Assembly: GCA_963383645.1 (NCBI GenBank)
Contig: OY726576.1
Coordinates: forward strand, 11,589,211-11,653,210
Length of the DNA stretch: 64,000 bases
Direction: 5' to 3'
From: Muscardinus avellanarius
Taxonomy: Eukaryota > Chordata > Mammalia > Rodentia > Gliridae
Made by a program: the position numbers and the translations under genes. Positions within the stretch are counted from its first letter, which is position 1. Every line of letters begins with the position of its first letter. Under the pieces are notes generated by a model, which was given only the letters and a program-made list of their open reading frames with translations, ran no database searches and was not told the DNA's origin. Of the stretch, positions 33,280 through 43,672 are shown in pieces.

Positions 33280-33760
33280 TGAGAACATATGTCTACACAA
33301 AAGCCTCTGCAGAATGTTTACAACAGCTTCATTCATAATCACCAGAAATGCTGAACAACGTCCATCAAGCAGTAGATAGATAAACAAATCATGCTGCATC
33401 CTCACAATGTAACGGGGGCCTTTAATAATAAGGAGTGAACTACTGACACATGCAACATGATTCCCATAGTACGTACATGAGCGCAGCTGAGTGCAAAATA
33501 GCCTGCTCTATGACTTGTGTAATTGTGATTCTTTCCAGGTAATATCCCAGAAAAAGTAAAACTATAAGCAATAAAAATATAATGACATCATATTGGTGAA
33601 GGCTGGGATGGGGAACAACATAAATCGTGAGGCACAGGAAATATTGGGGGCATTTGGAGTGATAGCAATATTCTATTTCTCGATTATGGGTGGTTAAATA
33701 GTTATATATCTGTTTGCAAAACTCAGGACTGTACACCTAAAAGGTACATGTAAAGCATAT
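33280..33760 (+). mobile_element. Old L1M ORF2/3' fragment
   Basis: 'aacagcttcattcataatca', 'gtccatcaagcagtagatag', 'ataaacaaatcatgctgcat' and 'gaactactgacacatgcaac' are the L1M C-terminal/3' landmarks. The 98-codon minus-strand frame inside it is fortuitous. Confidence 0.7.
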
Positions 33761-33806
33761 TTCCATAATTGTGGCATAAGAATGGCAATGACAGTATAAA
33801 ACATGG

Positions 33807-33807
<1 letters not shown>

Positions 33808-33852
<45 letters not shown>
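33808..33852 (+). repeat. (AT)n microsatellite
   Basis: A pure (AT)n run of about 40 bases, self-complementary. Confidence 0.97.
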
Positions 33853-33854
<2 letters not shown>

Positions 33855-34839
33855 TAGGAAGTAGTAAATATGCATGTATATTACATGTAATTATGCAAAT
33901 ATATTATCATATTAAAATGTAGCAAATCACAAATGTATATTGTGAACCCTATGATAATTACAAAATATTACTGAGAAAAATAAATGGTATGCAAATAAAA
34001 GTAAGGGTAACTTTCTCCAGGGGTTAGAAAACACATTAAACTAAAATATTTATTCTCTCTAAATGCTCTATAGGCAGAAAAATTCAAATTATAATTCTCA
34101 GCAGGTTTATTTTTTATAAAAACTGGCATGATTCTCAGAGAAAGATAATGCTAAAGACCAAATATAGCCAAAGAAATACTAAGGAAAGTTTGGATTTCTT
34201 GTACATATAGAGCATAGATCGAACTATGAATGGTAAAATAAAGTTTCTAGAAGATGATGGGAAAACAGTCTCTTAGAGTAAGCATAAAAACCTCCAAAAG
34301 AGTAATAAATTGGGCTTCATTAATATTAACAACTCATGTCACCAAAAGATAACATTGAGACAGGAAAGAGGAGATAGAGCTGAAGGAGATATTTTCAGTA
34401 CCAATATATGAGAAGTACTTCATAATATATAAGAAACACCTTCAAGTCAAGTAAAAAAGAGACAATATAATGTCTAAAACTGGGAAAGACTCTGAAGAGA
34501 CATTTTCTAAAAGGGAATAGTCAAGTAACAAATATTCAGGCAAAGATTTCAAATTTTCAGTTATCAATCATGAATTGCAAATTGAAATGAAGGTGAGAAA
34601 TTATTGCCCAGTCACCAACATAACTAAAGCCACCCGGTACCAATGGCCACACGGAGCAACAGGAACCGCATATACCGCAGGAACGATTGCAAGTTGGAGC
34701 AACCACTTTAGAAAATTCTTTCACTTATTTCCTAAAGGTGAAAATAAAAACACAGAAATTCCACCCAGAAATTTCACTCCTAGATATATAACAGAAATGT
34801 GTATTAAGTCTAAAAAAATGTATATGCATTAATGTTGGC

Positions 34840-35194
34840 TGTCGGGCGCAGTGACGACTCTTACACGATCTTCCTCAAGCAGTTTTATTACCCCAGGTTC
34901 TTGTACAGTTCCCGTAGATCTTCTCCATCTTCTCCCCCATCACTCCACCAACCCTCTTAGCTCCGCCCGCTAGGGCATGCGCGCTTTTTAACCTCCTCCT
35001 GGGCGGGCAGGTGGTAGCACGAGGCGCTGCGTCACTAATCATCCGTAAGGCACCTGATAGGGCTCACTGCGCAGGCTCAGGGCACCGCCAGCCTCGTGAG
35101 CCTCGTGACTTGGCTGCAAGCCCAGGCGCCATCTTGAGTCCATGCTGGCAACAAGCCTGGGTGCCACCTCGGTCCTGCCGAGTGGGCCCCGACA
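34840..35194 (-). repeat. ERV copy 1, 3' LTR
   Basis: Bounded by TGTCGGG..CCCGACA, an extended 5'-TG..CA-3' terminus. Sense strand: TTAAAAAG TATA-like motif, then AATAAA about 45 bases before the 3' end. It is short for this class because it lacks a 128-base block present in copy 2. Confidence 0.95.
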
Positions 35195-35210
35195 TCTCTC
35201 CCTTTTTGTT
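35195..35210 (-). promoter_or_regulatory. Polypurine tract of ERV copy 1
   Basis: The sense strand reads 'aaaacaaaaagggagaga' directly before the 3' LTR, the usual primer position for plus-strand DNA synthesis. Confidence 0.85.
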
Positions 35211-35229
35211 TTATTAAAATAAGGCTCGG

Positions 35230-35356
35230 GATCGTGCCTGTCTTAGGTTGCCGACCCTCAAGGACCATTCTTACCCGTCATTGGGAGAACAATAGCATGA
35301 TTGTTTCCCTGTCTTAGGTTGAAAGGTCCCGGGGACGATCTTACCCGTCACTGACT
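35230..35356 (-). promoter_or_regulatory. CTE-like RNA export element, copy 1
   Basis: In sense orientation, TGACGGGTAAGA and AACCTAAGACAGG each occur twice (reverse complements at 35,339-35,350, 35,308-35,320, 35,269-35,280 and 35,237-35,249). A GGG-A-AACAAT hairpin lies between the pairs. These are the internal-loop motifs bound by NXF1 in the simian type D retrovirus CTE. Its place between env remnant and 3' LTR is also the CTE place. It is conserved with copy 2 apart from a few changes. Confidence 0.88.
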
Positions 35357-35570
35357 ACCGATCCAGCATACTGAGCCGTACATGGGGAGATAAGCCAGCT
35401 TCAAGGGCTGCCAGAGCTTGCACCAATATGCGCTGTTGTTGCAGTGTGCGTTGTCAAGTTCGCCTGATATATCCAACCATGAAACATCATGCTACCACCA
35501 GCAAGAATGCCCAGAACGCCATGCCACCCCAGTCTTTTAAAAAACCCAATGTTCCATGTATTAAGTCCAT

Positions 35571-36116
35571 TCATTGTTGTACTGCGGCGACTTCTACGCG
35601 GGTAGAATTAATTGCAGCGATGGACGCTCGTAGCTCAATCATGGTGTGTTCAAATTCACGGCTCCAAGTTCCTAGAAGCGTCTTGCTTAATTGACGAAAC
35701 AAATTGCCTGCATGGGAGAAATTCTGATACTGCACATACGTTATATATATAGTCCAGATAATTGAGCTTACTGAGCCATGCCAGCAGCCACATGTGAGGA
35801 TAGAGCATTCATAGTGGCTGCAATAACTGCCACGGCCACAGAGGCCACAATTACAGCAATAAGAGCAGAAATTCCAAAGTCTCCAAGGGTGCATAGAAGC
35901 ATAGCAGAAAGTCAGAAAACAGGTATCAATAAAACAACCTAAACTATCATTAACCAAGGTAAAGGAAGAGGGAAAGTAGAAATAGTTCCCCAAAGATCTT
36001 AAAGAAAACAACTCATCTCTACGGTACCGAGCAGCAGTTTCTTCCTTAGGAAACTTAACACAGAGCATATCTTCTAACATATATGCAAAAAACAAAAAAC
36101 TTATTTTTTGACCCAT
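35571..36116 (-). pseudogene. Gag-start / Env-remnant chimeric ORF, copy 1
   Basis: A 181-codon open frame. Its first about 40 residues start MGQ, a myristoylation-type Gag matrix start, and include the FPKEE stretch typical of matrix N-termini in general character. The frame then enters sequence shared with copy 2 that encodes an Env transmembrane-like hydrophobic segment in another frame (starting with FGISALIAV), so most of the 181 residues are not a functional product. The last residues (from ELRASIAA to AAVQQ) look like an Env ectodomain helix. Internal deletions have joined gag and env; no protease or polymerase remains. Confidence 0.6.
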
Positions 36117-36693
36117 TGTATATTTTTATAACTCTTACGTTAGGAACTAATCTTCTGACCTATCCTTTATTACTATTTACACATTAGGCGCCTTCATTTT
36201 CTATCTTAGTTTCTTTCTTCATTTTCTAAGTTTTTTTTCCAGCTAAACTCAGGTGTCTTCCATCTATGGTGGCAGATTAGGAGAGGGAGGGGGAGGAGCG
36301 GAAGGTTTAGGGCGTTTCATTTTTTCTATGAATTCTAACAGAGCTTCTTCCTTCTTAGAAATCTCTTTCGCTTTCAAATTTTCTAAAATGGCTGCTTTCA
36401 CTTTAGCAACCTTAGACCTTTTCGTCGCAACACCTGCGAACCTTCACAGCACTGTCCCTCGCTTATCCGCGAGCCTCGCTTATCCGCGAGCCTTATTTAC
36501 TCCTATCTTGTCGAATCAGGACCAGCCCGATTCTCTAACTTGCTTACACTAAAAAATATCCTCCTTAATGGAGCCCCCTTTGATCGGGGAAAATAACCCT
36601 CCGTAAACGGAGCCTCCTCCTCCCTTTTCGGAGTCAAAGGAGTACTTACCAGCCAGCTGCCCTGGACTGCCGAGGTTCTGATCAAAGCGAAGT
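36117..36693 (-). promoter_or_regulatory. ERV copy 1 leader with hairpins
   Basis: Between the primer site and the Gag-like ATG (sense). It contains two adjacent perfect hairpins with CTCGC/GCGAG stems and GGATAA loops (36,458-36,473 and 36,475-36,490), one CCCC-GATCAAA-GGGG plus CTCC-ATTAA-GGAG pair (36,560-36,589), and a CTCCG-TTTA-CGGAG hairpin nearby. It is the expected place for the packaging/dimerisation signal. Function is inferred from position and structure only. Confidence 0.7.
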
Positions 36694-36711
36694 TCCCCGT
36701 ACGGGCCACCA
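36694..36711 (-). promoter_or_regulatory. Primer-binding site, tRNA-Ile(AAT)
   Basis: The sense strand TGGTGGCCCGTACGGGGA begins two bases after the 5' LTR. It is the 18-base complement of the tRNA-Ile(AAT) 3' end including CCA. Confidence 0.88.
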
Positions 36712-36713
36712 CT

Positions 36714-37068
36714 TGTCGGGCGCAGTGACGACTCTTACACGATCTTCCTCAAGCAGTTTTATTACCCCAGGTTCTTGTACAGTTCCCGTAGATCTTCTCC
36801 ATCTTCTCCCCCATCACTCCACCAACCCTCTTAGCTCCGCCCGCTAGGGCATGCGCGCTTTTTAACCTCCTCCTGGGCGGGCAGGTGGTAGCACGAGGCG
36901 CTGCGTCACTAATCATCCGTAAGGCACCTGATAGGGCTCACTGCGCAGGCTCAGGGCACCGCCAGCCTCGTGAGCCTCGTGACTTGGCTGCAAGCCCAGG
37001 CGCCATCTTGAGTCCATGCTGGCAACAAGCCTGGGTGCCACCTCGGTCCTGCCGAGTGGGCCCCGACA
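36714..37068 (-). repeat. ERV copy 1, 5' LTR
   Basis: Appears identical by eye to the LTR at 34,840-35,194 over 355 bases, which implies a recent insertion. This is the upstream (promoter) LTR because the element is on the minus strand. Confidence 0.95.
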
Positions 37069-37450
37069 GTTGGCAACAACTTTCTTTAATGGCCCTAATT
37101 AGAAACAAGCCAAATATTCATCAGTAATAGAGTGAATAAATTATGGATATTGTGGAATACTACATAGCAAAGAAAATGAATTATTAATACATGCAATAAT
37201 GAATCTCACATAATAGGAACATAATAGGAAGCCAAGTATGAAAGAATCTGTACTGTATGATTCCATTTATATGGAGTTTCAAATGAGGCAAAACGAATCT
37301 CTGTGGGTGGATGTCAGAAAATGATCATCTTTCTTCAACAGAATGTTTAGGGTAGAGCCTAAGGGAGGCTAACAGGGTCCTAGCATTATTTTTTATCCTG
37401 ATCTGAAAATAGTTTTCAGGAAAATGCAAACTTTATAGAAACTCTGAAGG

Positions 37451-39769
37451 TGAACACCTAAGATTTTTATTCTTTTCTGTGCATATCTCATATTTTAGTA
37501 ATAACAATTTTTTCAAAAAAAGATAACTTTGTGGTTTTCTTGAAGAAAACCCTAAGCGATTTGGAGAATAACCATTGGCTAAACCAGTTCCATAAAGGGA
37601 CACAATTAGGGTTTCATATATGGCACTTAAAAAATGAATATGGCACTGAAAACACTATCAAAGCAACATTTTTGTAAGTAAATGCTTTTCTCCACACGTG
37701 CATGGCAATCTCAGAAACAGGGTGTGCTCATATGTGGAGGGACTGTAACAGCACAGCAACTTCGCACAGCATTCTTTCATAAAAGGACCAACAACTTGTA
37801 AAAAGGTATTGATATACTGGGGTAACATGCAATGTTGGAATAGTGGTGCTCCAGCGGTTCCCAAGACCCAAGCCAGGCATCTTCAATCCAATTTCTTTTC
37901 CCCTCTCCACAAGCCCCCCCCCCCACCTAGTTGACCAGGGACAGGCACGGTTTCCCATCTATAATCTAGGCTTTTCACAGTGACCCCCTTCTGTTCTGCC
38001 CTCAACCTGGTGTTGAGAGATCATGCATATTTGGGAAACTGAAGCATCTGCATTCCAAAATCATGTCATCCCCATATCCTCTGATGGGGTCTAGAGCACC
38101 CCAAAGCAGAGCACCATGGGAGCTGACGGGCAGCTACTGGAGACCGTGGAACCCCTAAAGGTCGTGAATCACTCTGGCAATTTTTATCACAAGTTAAGTC
38201 CATCAATAGCAACGCCTTGCTTCACACACAGTTGTTTCCAAAGCCAAAGGGAGAGCTGAGCTTCATAACTTCCAGGCTTTATCGTGGCTTCCTATTATAC
38301 AGAACTTCTATCTCCCTTTTACTTGTGTAAAAGAGAAAAACAGTCTCATCTGCCTGCCTCCCATTCATCAGAATCATCGAGTCATAAGTACACACACACA
38401 CACACACAACTTGTGGTGGATACGCTAATACACACTTCTTGGAGTGCTTCATTTGGACAAAATAAAATATATGTATGTTGTTGAGCCTATCAGGAAGATC
38501 AGTAGAGGGATAAGAAAGCTGCACAGAGATTCGTTTATTAAGATTCTGGGAGCCTTTATGTGCAAAGTGGATCAACTCCACTATGAGAACCTGGAACCTT
38601 GAAGCCTTGCTGACCACTTGTGCTGATGTGAAGGACCCTCACCCCGACAAATTCACTCAGCCCCTGCCACAGATCCCAGGTACACGGGGAACTAACACGC
38701 TGTACAAGAGCCCTTTGTAAGTATGGGATGCGGGCTGGAATCTCTCTGAATGGAGAATACAAACTTTTATTTCAGTATCTCGTGAAACCCAAATACAGCC
38801 CTACAAACAGCTTTACCGCGAGCTGCGGGCTATCCTCCCAGTCTCTGATGGCTGTTTCGGAATTGTCATGCGTCATAGCTTCTTTCCCGAGATTCCAAGA
38901 CTAGCTCAGATGTAAGTCCTGCTGTATCAGCTAGAGTAGCTGCAGGCAGTTCCCAGAACTAAAAGGTCAGGCAGAAAGAACTCAGGCACAATTTCTCAGC
39001 ATCAGGCCTCTGCTATTATCCCTAGTGCTAAATTACTCAGGAAACCCTACGAGGCCCTGTTGGAGGTGAGGTTTTCTCACAACTGCTGGGCTTGTTTACT
39101 CTCGTGCCTGTCAATCTAGGGCTCCTTGGTACAGTCATCGTAGATGGCAGACACGGTAGCCCCAAACCTCATCATACCTACTCTTCCTTAGGAGGGTGTA
39201 AACTTTGGGAAGAACTGCCCAGGGTACGGTGGAAGAGACAACAGAAACAAAACAGCAACAGCAAATAGCGTAAGTAGAGAGGATACAGTACAGCTATTAC
39301 TTTTGTTCCTCTGCTTCGTCTTAATTGGGCTAGTTGATTTTTATATGTGTTAGCCATTCTCTGACTTTTCTCATGTCCGGCCATTGCTGAAGATTTTCCT
39401 GATGTCTTACGTCCAACTATATCTCTTTGCAGATGGGAAATGGGCATCTAACACCAAACAAACAAGCAATGTCCTCAAAGCCAGCTCCCCGGCCTGAGCA
39501 TCTGAGGCTCAAGTCAAAATGATTCATCCATCCAGACCCGGGAAAGGACAAGAAGAGAAGGTTAAACCACAGGTCACGCAACTGTGGCCCACACCTGTTT
39601 CTATGGTTTACAAGCTCCCCTCTTAAAGGGACTGTTGCAATCATTAAAGAACCCAAATGCCACCCTTTCTGAGTAGGATTGAGCTCATAATCAAACACAG
39701 ATAGAAGAGCTGAAGCCTAGGAAGGACTTACAGAAATACATCATTCAAATCAAAGGCTTTTAATTCTTT
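37451..39769. other. No recognised feature, short (CA)n at 38,392
   Basis: Unique-looking sequence with one (CA)n run (38,392-38,408) and a C-tract at 37,914-37,924. The overlapping open frames of 60-112 codons have no recognisable domain. Confidence 0.5.
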
Positions 39770-39990
39770 GGTTTTGTAGGCTTTGAAAGAGGGAAATTCC
39801 CTCATGTACATGACGTACATTCATAAACATATCAAAGTCAATCACTAAGCCAAACACGAGAAGGAAGGAGGGGGAAGGAAATTGGAGAAAGGCTGAATGA
39901 GTGATGTGTGCATGTATGCCTCTACCATCTTGTACCCAGTTAAGATGTATGACTACAATGCACCAATAAAAATAAAATAAAATAAAATAC
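39770..39990 (+). mobile_element. L1 3' UTR tail
   Basis: 'catgtacatgacgtacattc', 'gtcaatcactaagccaaaca', 'gagtgatgtgtgcatgtatg', 'acaatgcaccaataaaaata', then (AAAAT)n. A 5'-truncated young-type L1. Confidence 0.85.
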
Positions 39991-40329
39991 TTTAAAATTT
40001 CTAAAAAGAAAGTCTGAAGAAAGCTCTGGATTCTTTTGCCTCCAAATTGCATTTGAGATTTTGCCTAGAGCTTTATGTGTATGTGTATATGTATATGAGA
40101 ATATAAAATAAACCTCACCTATGAATCTACTCAAGTCCATGGGCTCCACGTTAAAAACTTCAAATTTAATTCAGGCAGGTAAAGATCTACAATGGTTTAG
40201 TAGTTCACCTAAGTAACAGGGTGTTGAGAGAAGAACAAGACCTAAAACTCAGGCTCTTTGGCTCACAGTCCACCAGGGTAAACAAACAAAATTTTTAAAA
40301 TATAGTTGTTTGGGGTTATACTGGACTTT

Positions 40330-40532
40330 CTTTTTTGTAGTACTAGGGATAGAACTCAGGGTCATTCTACCTCTGAGCTACACCTTCAACCCTATTTTGT
40401 ATTCTTTATTTTAAAACAGGGTATCACTGAGTTGCAAAGGGCCTCCCTAAGCAGCTGAGGTTGGCCATGAACCATGATCCTCCAGCCTCCCGAATACTGG
40501 AAATACAAGTGTGCACCACCACGCCCAGCTCA
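40330..40532 (-). mobile_element. B1-dID-type SINE
   Basis: Reverse-oriented ID half ('ctcagggtcattctacctct', 'gagctacaccttcaacccta'), linker, and B1 half through 'gtgcaccaccacgcccagct'. Confidence 0.9.
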
Positions 40533-41114
40533 ACTTCCCTGAAATACACACCAATTACAAAACTTTAATGAGAGGAAATGGTCTTTCGTATAAATGCAAA
40601 GGAAATTCAATTTTCTATTTAAGGTCTAAATTAATTATTTCTTTACTGGACCAGCTTAAAAATTATATGAACAGGTGATTGGAAATTTAAAATTTCTGGA
40701 AATAGGCTTTATGTTGTTGTCTTTTCAATGTATTCAAAGTAATATGTGGGAGAGGTTCCTGAATTTTGAGACAACTATTTCTTCTAAAGTTAGTAATAGA
40801 AAGAGAAAAAAATACTAATTTTATTTATGTGATATTTTAGGCAGTTAGGCCACCACACATTCTTTACTACCTTACACATTATACACTTTCTATTTCTAAG
40901 AACATTATTGTGCTGTTCAGCCCCAGAATTGTTGGAAACGTCTGTTACTGATACCCTACAATAAAGTAGCAACTCAGTGATTAGTTTTTAAGAAAATTCC
41001 CTTCTATGGTTAGTTTTTAAGAATGTGCCCTTCTATGGGGCCTATAAGGCATCCTGTATTAAGCCCTACCCGCTCCTTCAGTTCTTGCAAAAACTGGTCA
41101 TCATAGCAGACTGG

Positions 41115-41285
41115 TAATGATAGAACACCTGTATCTAAGGCAAGTCAGGTAACCTCTTTGAACCTTGGTATTCTCATAGATGAGTCAGGAATAATAGTCA
41201 AACAGACCTACAACATTGCTGAAGATAAAATGTGATAAGGCCTGGGAAGCAATTATCCAGTGATTGAGACACAGTAAAGTCCACT
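41115..41285 (+). mobile_element. MIR-like SINE
   Basis: 'ggcaagtcaggtaacctctt', 'gaaccttggtattctcatag', 'gaataatagtcaaacagacc' and 'gaagataaaatgtgataagg' follow the MIR order of 'gggcaagttacttaacctct', 'gagcctcagtttcctcatct', 'ggataataatagtacctacc'. Confidence 0.75.
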
Positions 41286-41719
41286 TCAGGTTAACTGGTG
41301 TAGCTGTTACTAACGCCCTAAAGCACACATCCAGGAAAGGAGGGGTAATCGAAGCAAGTGTCAGAACTTCCATTAAATTTTCTATTAAAATGCACAATTA
41401 AATACCCTTCTAATCTCGTTACTTTCAAGAGAGTGTATGTGGAAGTTTCAACCTAAGAGTCTTAATTAAACGCAATATGAAAAGTATCTCCTTAGAAAGG
41501 GGCCATTGTAAGATGCAGGTCGAGAGGTAGTAATGAGGCAAGACCCCAGGGTCATCTAGCCCCTGGGATAGGAATTTTATTGTGACTTCTCCAGGGCTTA
41601 TTCTATTGGCCCACTACCAGCAAAAGTTCAGCTATTTGTCCAGCTCCCAGCTTCTAAGATGGAAGAGGATGAGATGTATGACTGTAGGACAGGAGAATCC
41701 ACCTTTACATTTGTTTGCA

Positions 41720-43175
41720 TTTGTCTTTTAATTTAAATTAAATTTTTGACACATAAAAACTACATATTTGTAAGGTGCTATGTGATGTTTCAATACATGT
41801 ATATATCACATAATGTTAAATCAAGTTAAACCTATGTATCTCCTCAAACATTTATCATTTTCTCATGGAAAAAAACACCCAAAATCTTTTCTTCTAGATT
41901 TTTAATATATATGTAGATTAGTCTTACTTACAGCCACCCTACTATGCAATAGCAGACCAGAACTGCATATGCCTAACTTAGCACCCACTGGTCAACCTTC
42001 CCCCATCCCTCCTTCCTCCCTATTCTCCTCAGCCCCTGGTAACTACCACTCCATGTTAAACATCTTCATATTCCACACATGAGAACAATCTCCACTTTTT
42101 ATATTCCAAAATAAGGGAGATTGTGAGGTATTTGTCTTTCAGTGCCTGACTTATTTTACTTAACATAATGATCTCTAATTCCATCCACGTTATTATGAAC
42201 GGCCAGATTTTATTCTTTTTTGGCCACATAGTATTCCATTGTGTACATGTACCATATTTTCTTTTCCTAGTCACTGGATGATGGACACCTAGGTTGTTTC
42301 CATTTGGAGATCATTGTGAATATTGTGCAATAGACACACGCATGTAGATGTCCTTTCAACATACTGATTTCATTTCCTTTTAATGTGTGACCAGCAGTAG
42401 AAATGTGGGATCCTGTGGTCATTTTATTTTTAATTTTTTGGAATTGCCATATTATTTTCCACAATGGCTGTACTAACTTGCATTTCCACCAAGAGTGTAC
42501 AAGACTTCTCTCTGCTGTGCATTCTCACCAGCACTTGCCATCTTTTGTCTTTTTTATAGTAGCCATTCTTGCTAGAGTGAAGAGATCCCTCACTACTGTT
42601 TTGATTTGCATTCCCCTAGTGGTTAGGGCTGTTGAGCATTTTTTTCATACACCTGTTGATGATTATAATGACTTTATTTGAGAAAAGCTATTTTGGTCTA
42701 TTACTCATTTTAATTGGATTATTTGGTTTTAGCTATCACATTTTTAAATTTTTATGTGTTCTGCATATTATCCCTTTATCAGACGTATGGTTTGAAAATA
42801 TTTTCTCCCATCATATAGGTTGTATCTTCATTCTGATGATTGCTTCTTTTGCTGCGCAAAAGCTTTCTAGTTTGATGTCAACCCCATTGTCTATTTTTGC
42901 TTCTGTTTCTTGTGCTTTAAGTTTTTCCAAAACCTCTTTGCCCAAGCCAAAGTCCTATGTTTTTTCTAGTAGTGTAATAGCTTCAGATCTTATATTAAAG
43001 TCTTTAATCAATTTTGAGTCAATCTTTTTAACCAATGAGAGATAGGGGTCTAGTTTCATTCTTTCACATGGGATGATGCAATATAGAGGGGCTTTTTATG
43101 GAGAAATTCTGGGGTTTTTGTGATTATTTTTGTTTTTAGTAGCATTTATGTTTCACTTGTATAATGGAGGTCAGT
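41720..43175 (-). pseudogene. L1 3' UTR and ORF2 C-terminus, minus strand
   Basis: 1.4 kb of reversed L1. The 3' end is at the left ('tcctcagcccctggtaacta'). It then has 'cacatagtattccattgtgt', 'ccacaatggctgtactaact', 'tgttttgatttgcattcccc' and 'tttgctgcgcaaaagctttc', ending around 'aatcaattttgagtcaatct'. The open frame at 42,632-43,045 is antisense to ORF2 and not a gene. It is an older subfamily than the 26 kb element. Confidence 0.88.
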
Positions 43176-43194
43176 CTTGCTAATGGTAGCTTAG

Positions 43195-43288
43195 AAACCT
43201 CTATTATATTTTTAATGATAGCAAGAAACCTCTATTATATTTTGATAGCAAGAAAACTCTATTATATTTTTAATATAATAGAGGTTTG
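43195..43288. repeat. Short tandem repeats ending in a hairpin
   Basis: The unit 'aaacctctattatatttt' recurs three times (43,195, 43,226, 43,253; the third with one change). The last copy is followed directly by its inverted complement 'aatataatagaggttt', giving a near-perfect stem-loop. Confidence 0.85.
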
Positions 43289-43299
43289 ATAAACACTAT

Positions 43300-43442
43300 T
43301 CTCCTACTAAGAGGATTATGGGCTCAAGGTCAGCCTCAGCAATATATTGAGGACCTCAACAACTTAGACTCTATTTCAAAATAAAAATAACTAGATAGAT
43401 AGATAGATGATAGATAGATGATAGATAGATAGATAGATAGAT

Positions 43443-43489
<47 letters not shown>

Positions 43490-43560
43490 AACTGGGGATA
43501 TTGCTCAGATGTAGAACACTCCTAAGAAGTTCAATCCCTGGTATCACAAAAATAATATAA
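43300..43560 (+). mobile_element. SINE with (GATA)n(GAAA)n linker
   Basis: A B1-like half ('ggctcaaggtcagcctcagc', 'aacttagactctatttcaaa') and an ID-like half ('actggggatattgctcagat', 'gttcaatccctggtatcaca') are separated by about 100 bases of (GATA)n and (GAAA)n at 43,391-43,490. Here the A-rich linker, not the tail, has expanded. Confidence 0.85.
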
Positions 43561-43584
43561 TTTAAATTCTTTTTTTTATTTAGA

Positions 43585-43672
43585 AAGGGCTAGGGTTGTA
43601 TCTCAGAGGTAGAATGCCCCTGCATTCAATCTTCAGAACCAGAAGAAAGAGATGAAGAAAGGAAGGAAGGAA
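43585..43672 (+). mobile_element. ID-half SINE fragment
   Basis: 'agggctagggttgtatctca', 'gaggtagaatgcccctgcat' and a purine-rich tail. No B1 half is attached. Confidence 0.75.

Larger units (their letters stand above)
34840..37068 (-). mobile_element. Non-autonomous ERV, copy 1
   Basis: A complete proviral structure on the minus strand. Two 355-base LTRs appear identical by eye and flank a 1,519-base interior. The 6-base target duplication 'gttggc' is at 34,834-34,839 and 37,069-37,074. The 6-base size fits the betaretrovirus-like ERV2/ERVK class. The interior has a primer site, hairpin leader, the first codons of a Gag-like protein, an Env transmembrane-like remnant, a CTE-like element and a polypurine tract. 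Protease, polymerase and most of gag and env are absent, so movement requires proteins from a relative. It is closely related to copy 2 but has a shorter LTR. Confidence 0.93.
34300..37450 (+). mobile_element. Old L1M interrupted by ERV copy 1
   Basis: The L1M text up to 34,839 ('agaaattccacccagaaatt', 'tcactcctagatatataaca') resumes after 37,074 with 'ccaaatattcatcagtaata', 'gagtgaataaattatggata' and 'tactgtatgattccatttat'. The ERV and its 6-base duplication lie between. Numerous substitutions mark it as far older than the ERV. Confidence 0.8.

Noticed and set aside
35011..35217. 68-codon ORF also seen at 36,885, 52,670 and 54,586
   Set aside because: It lies wholly within ERV LTRs, antisense to their transcription, and recurs only because the LTR does.
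42632..43045. 137-codon hydrophobic ORF
   Set aside because: Antisense of L1 ORF2; no independent support.
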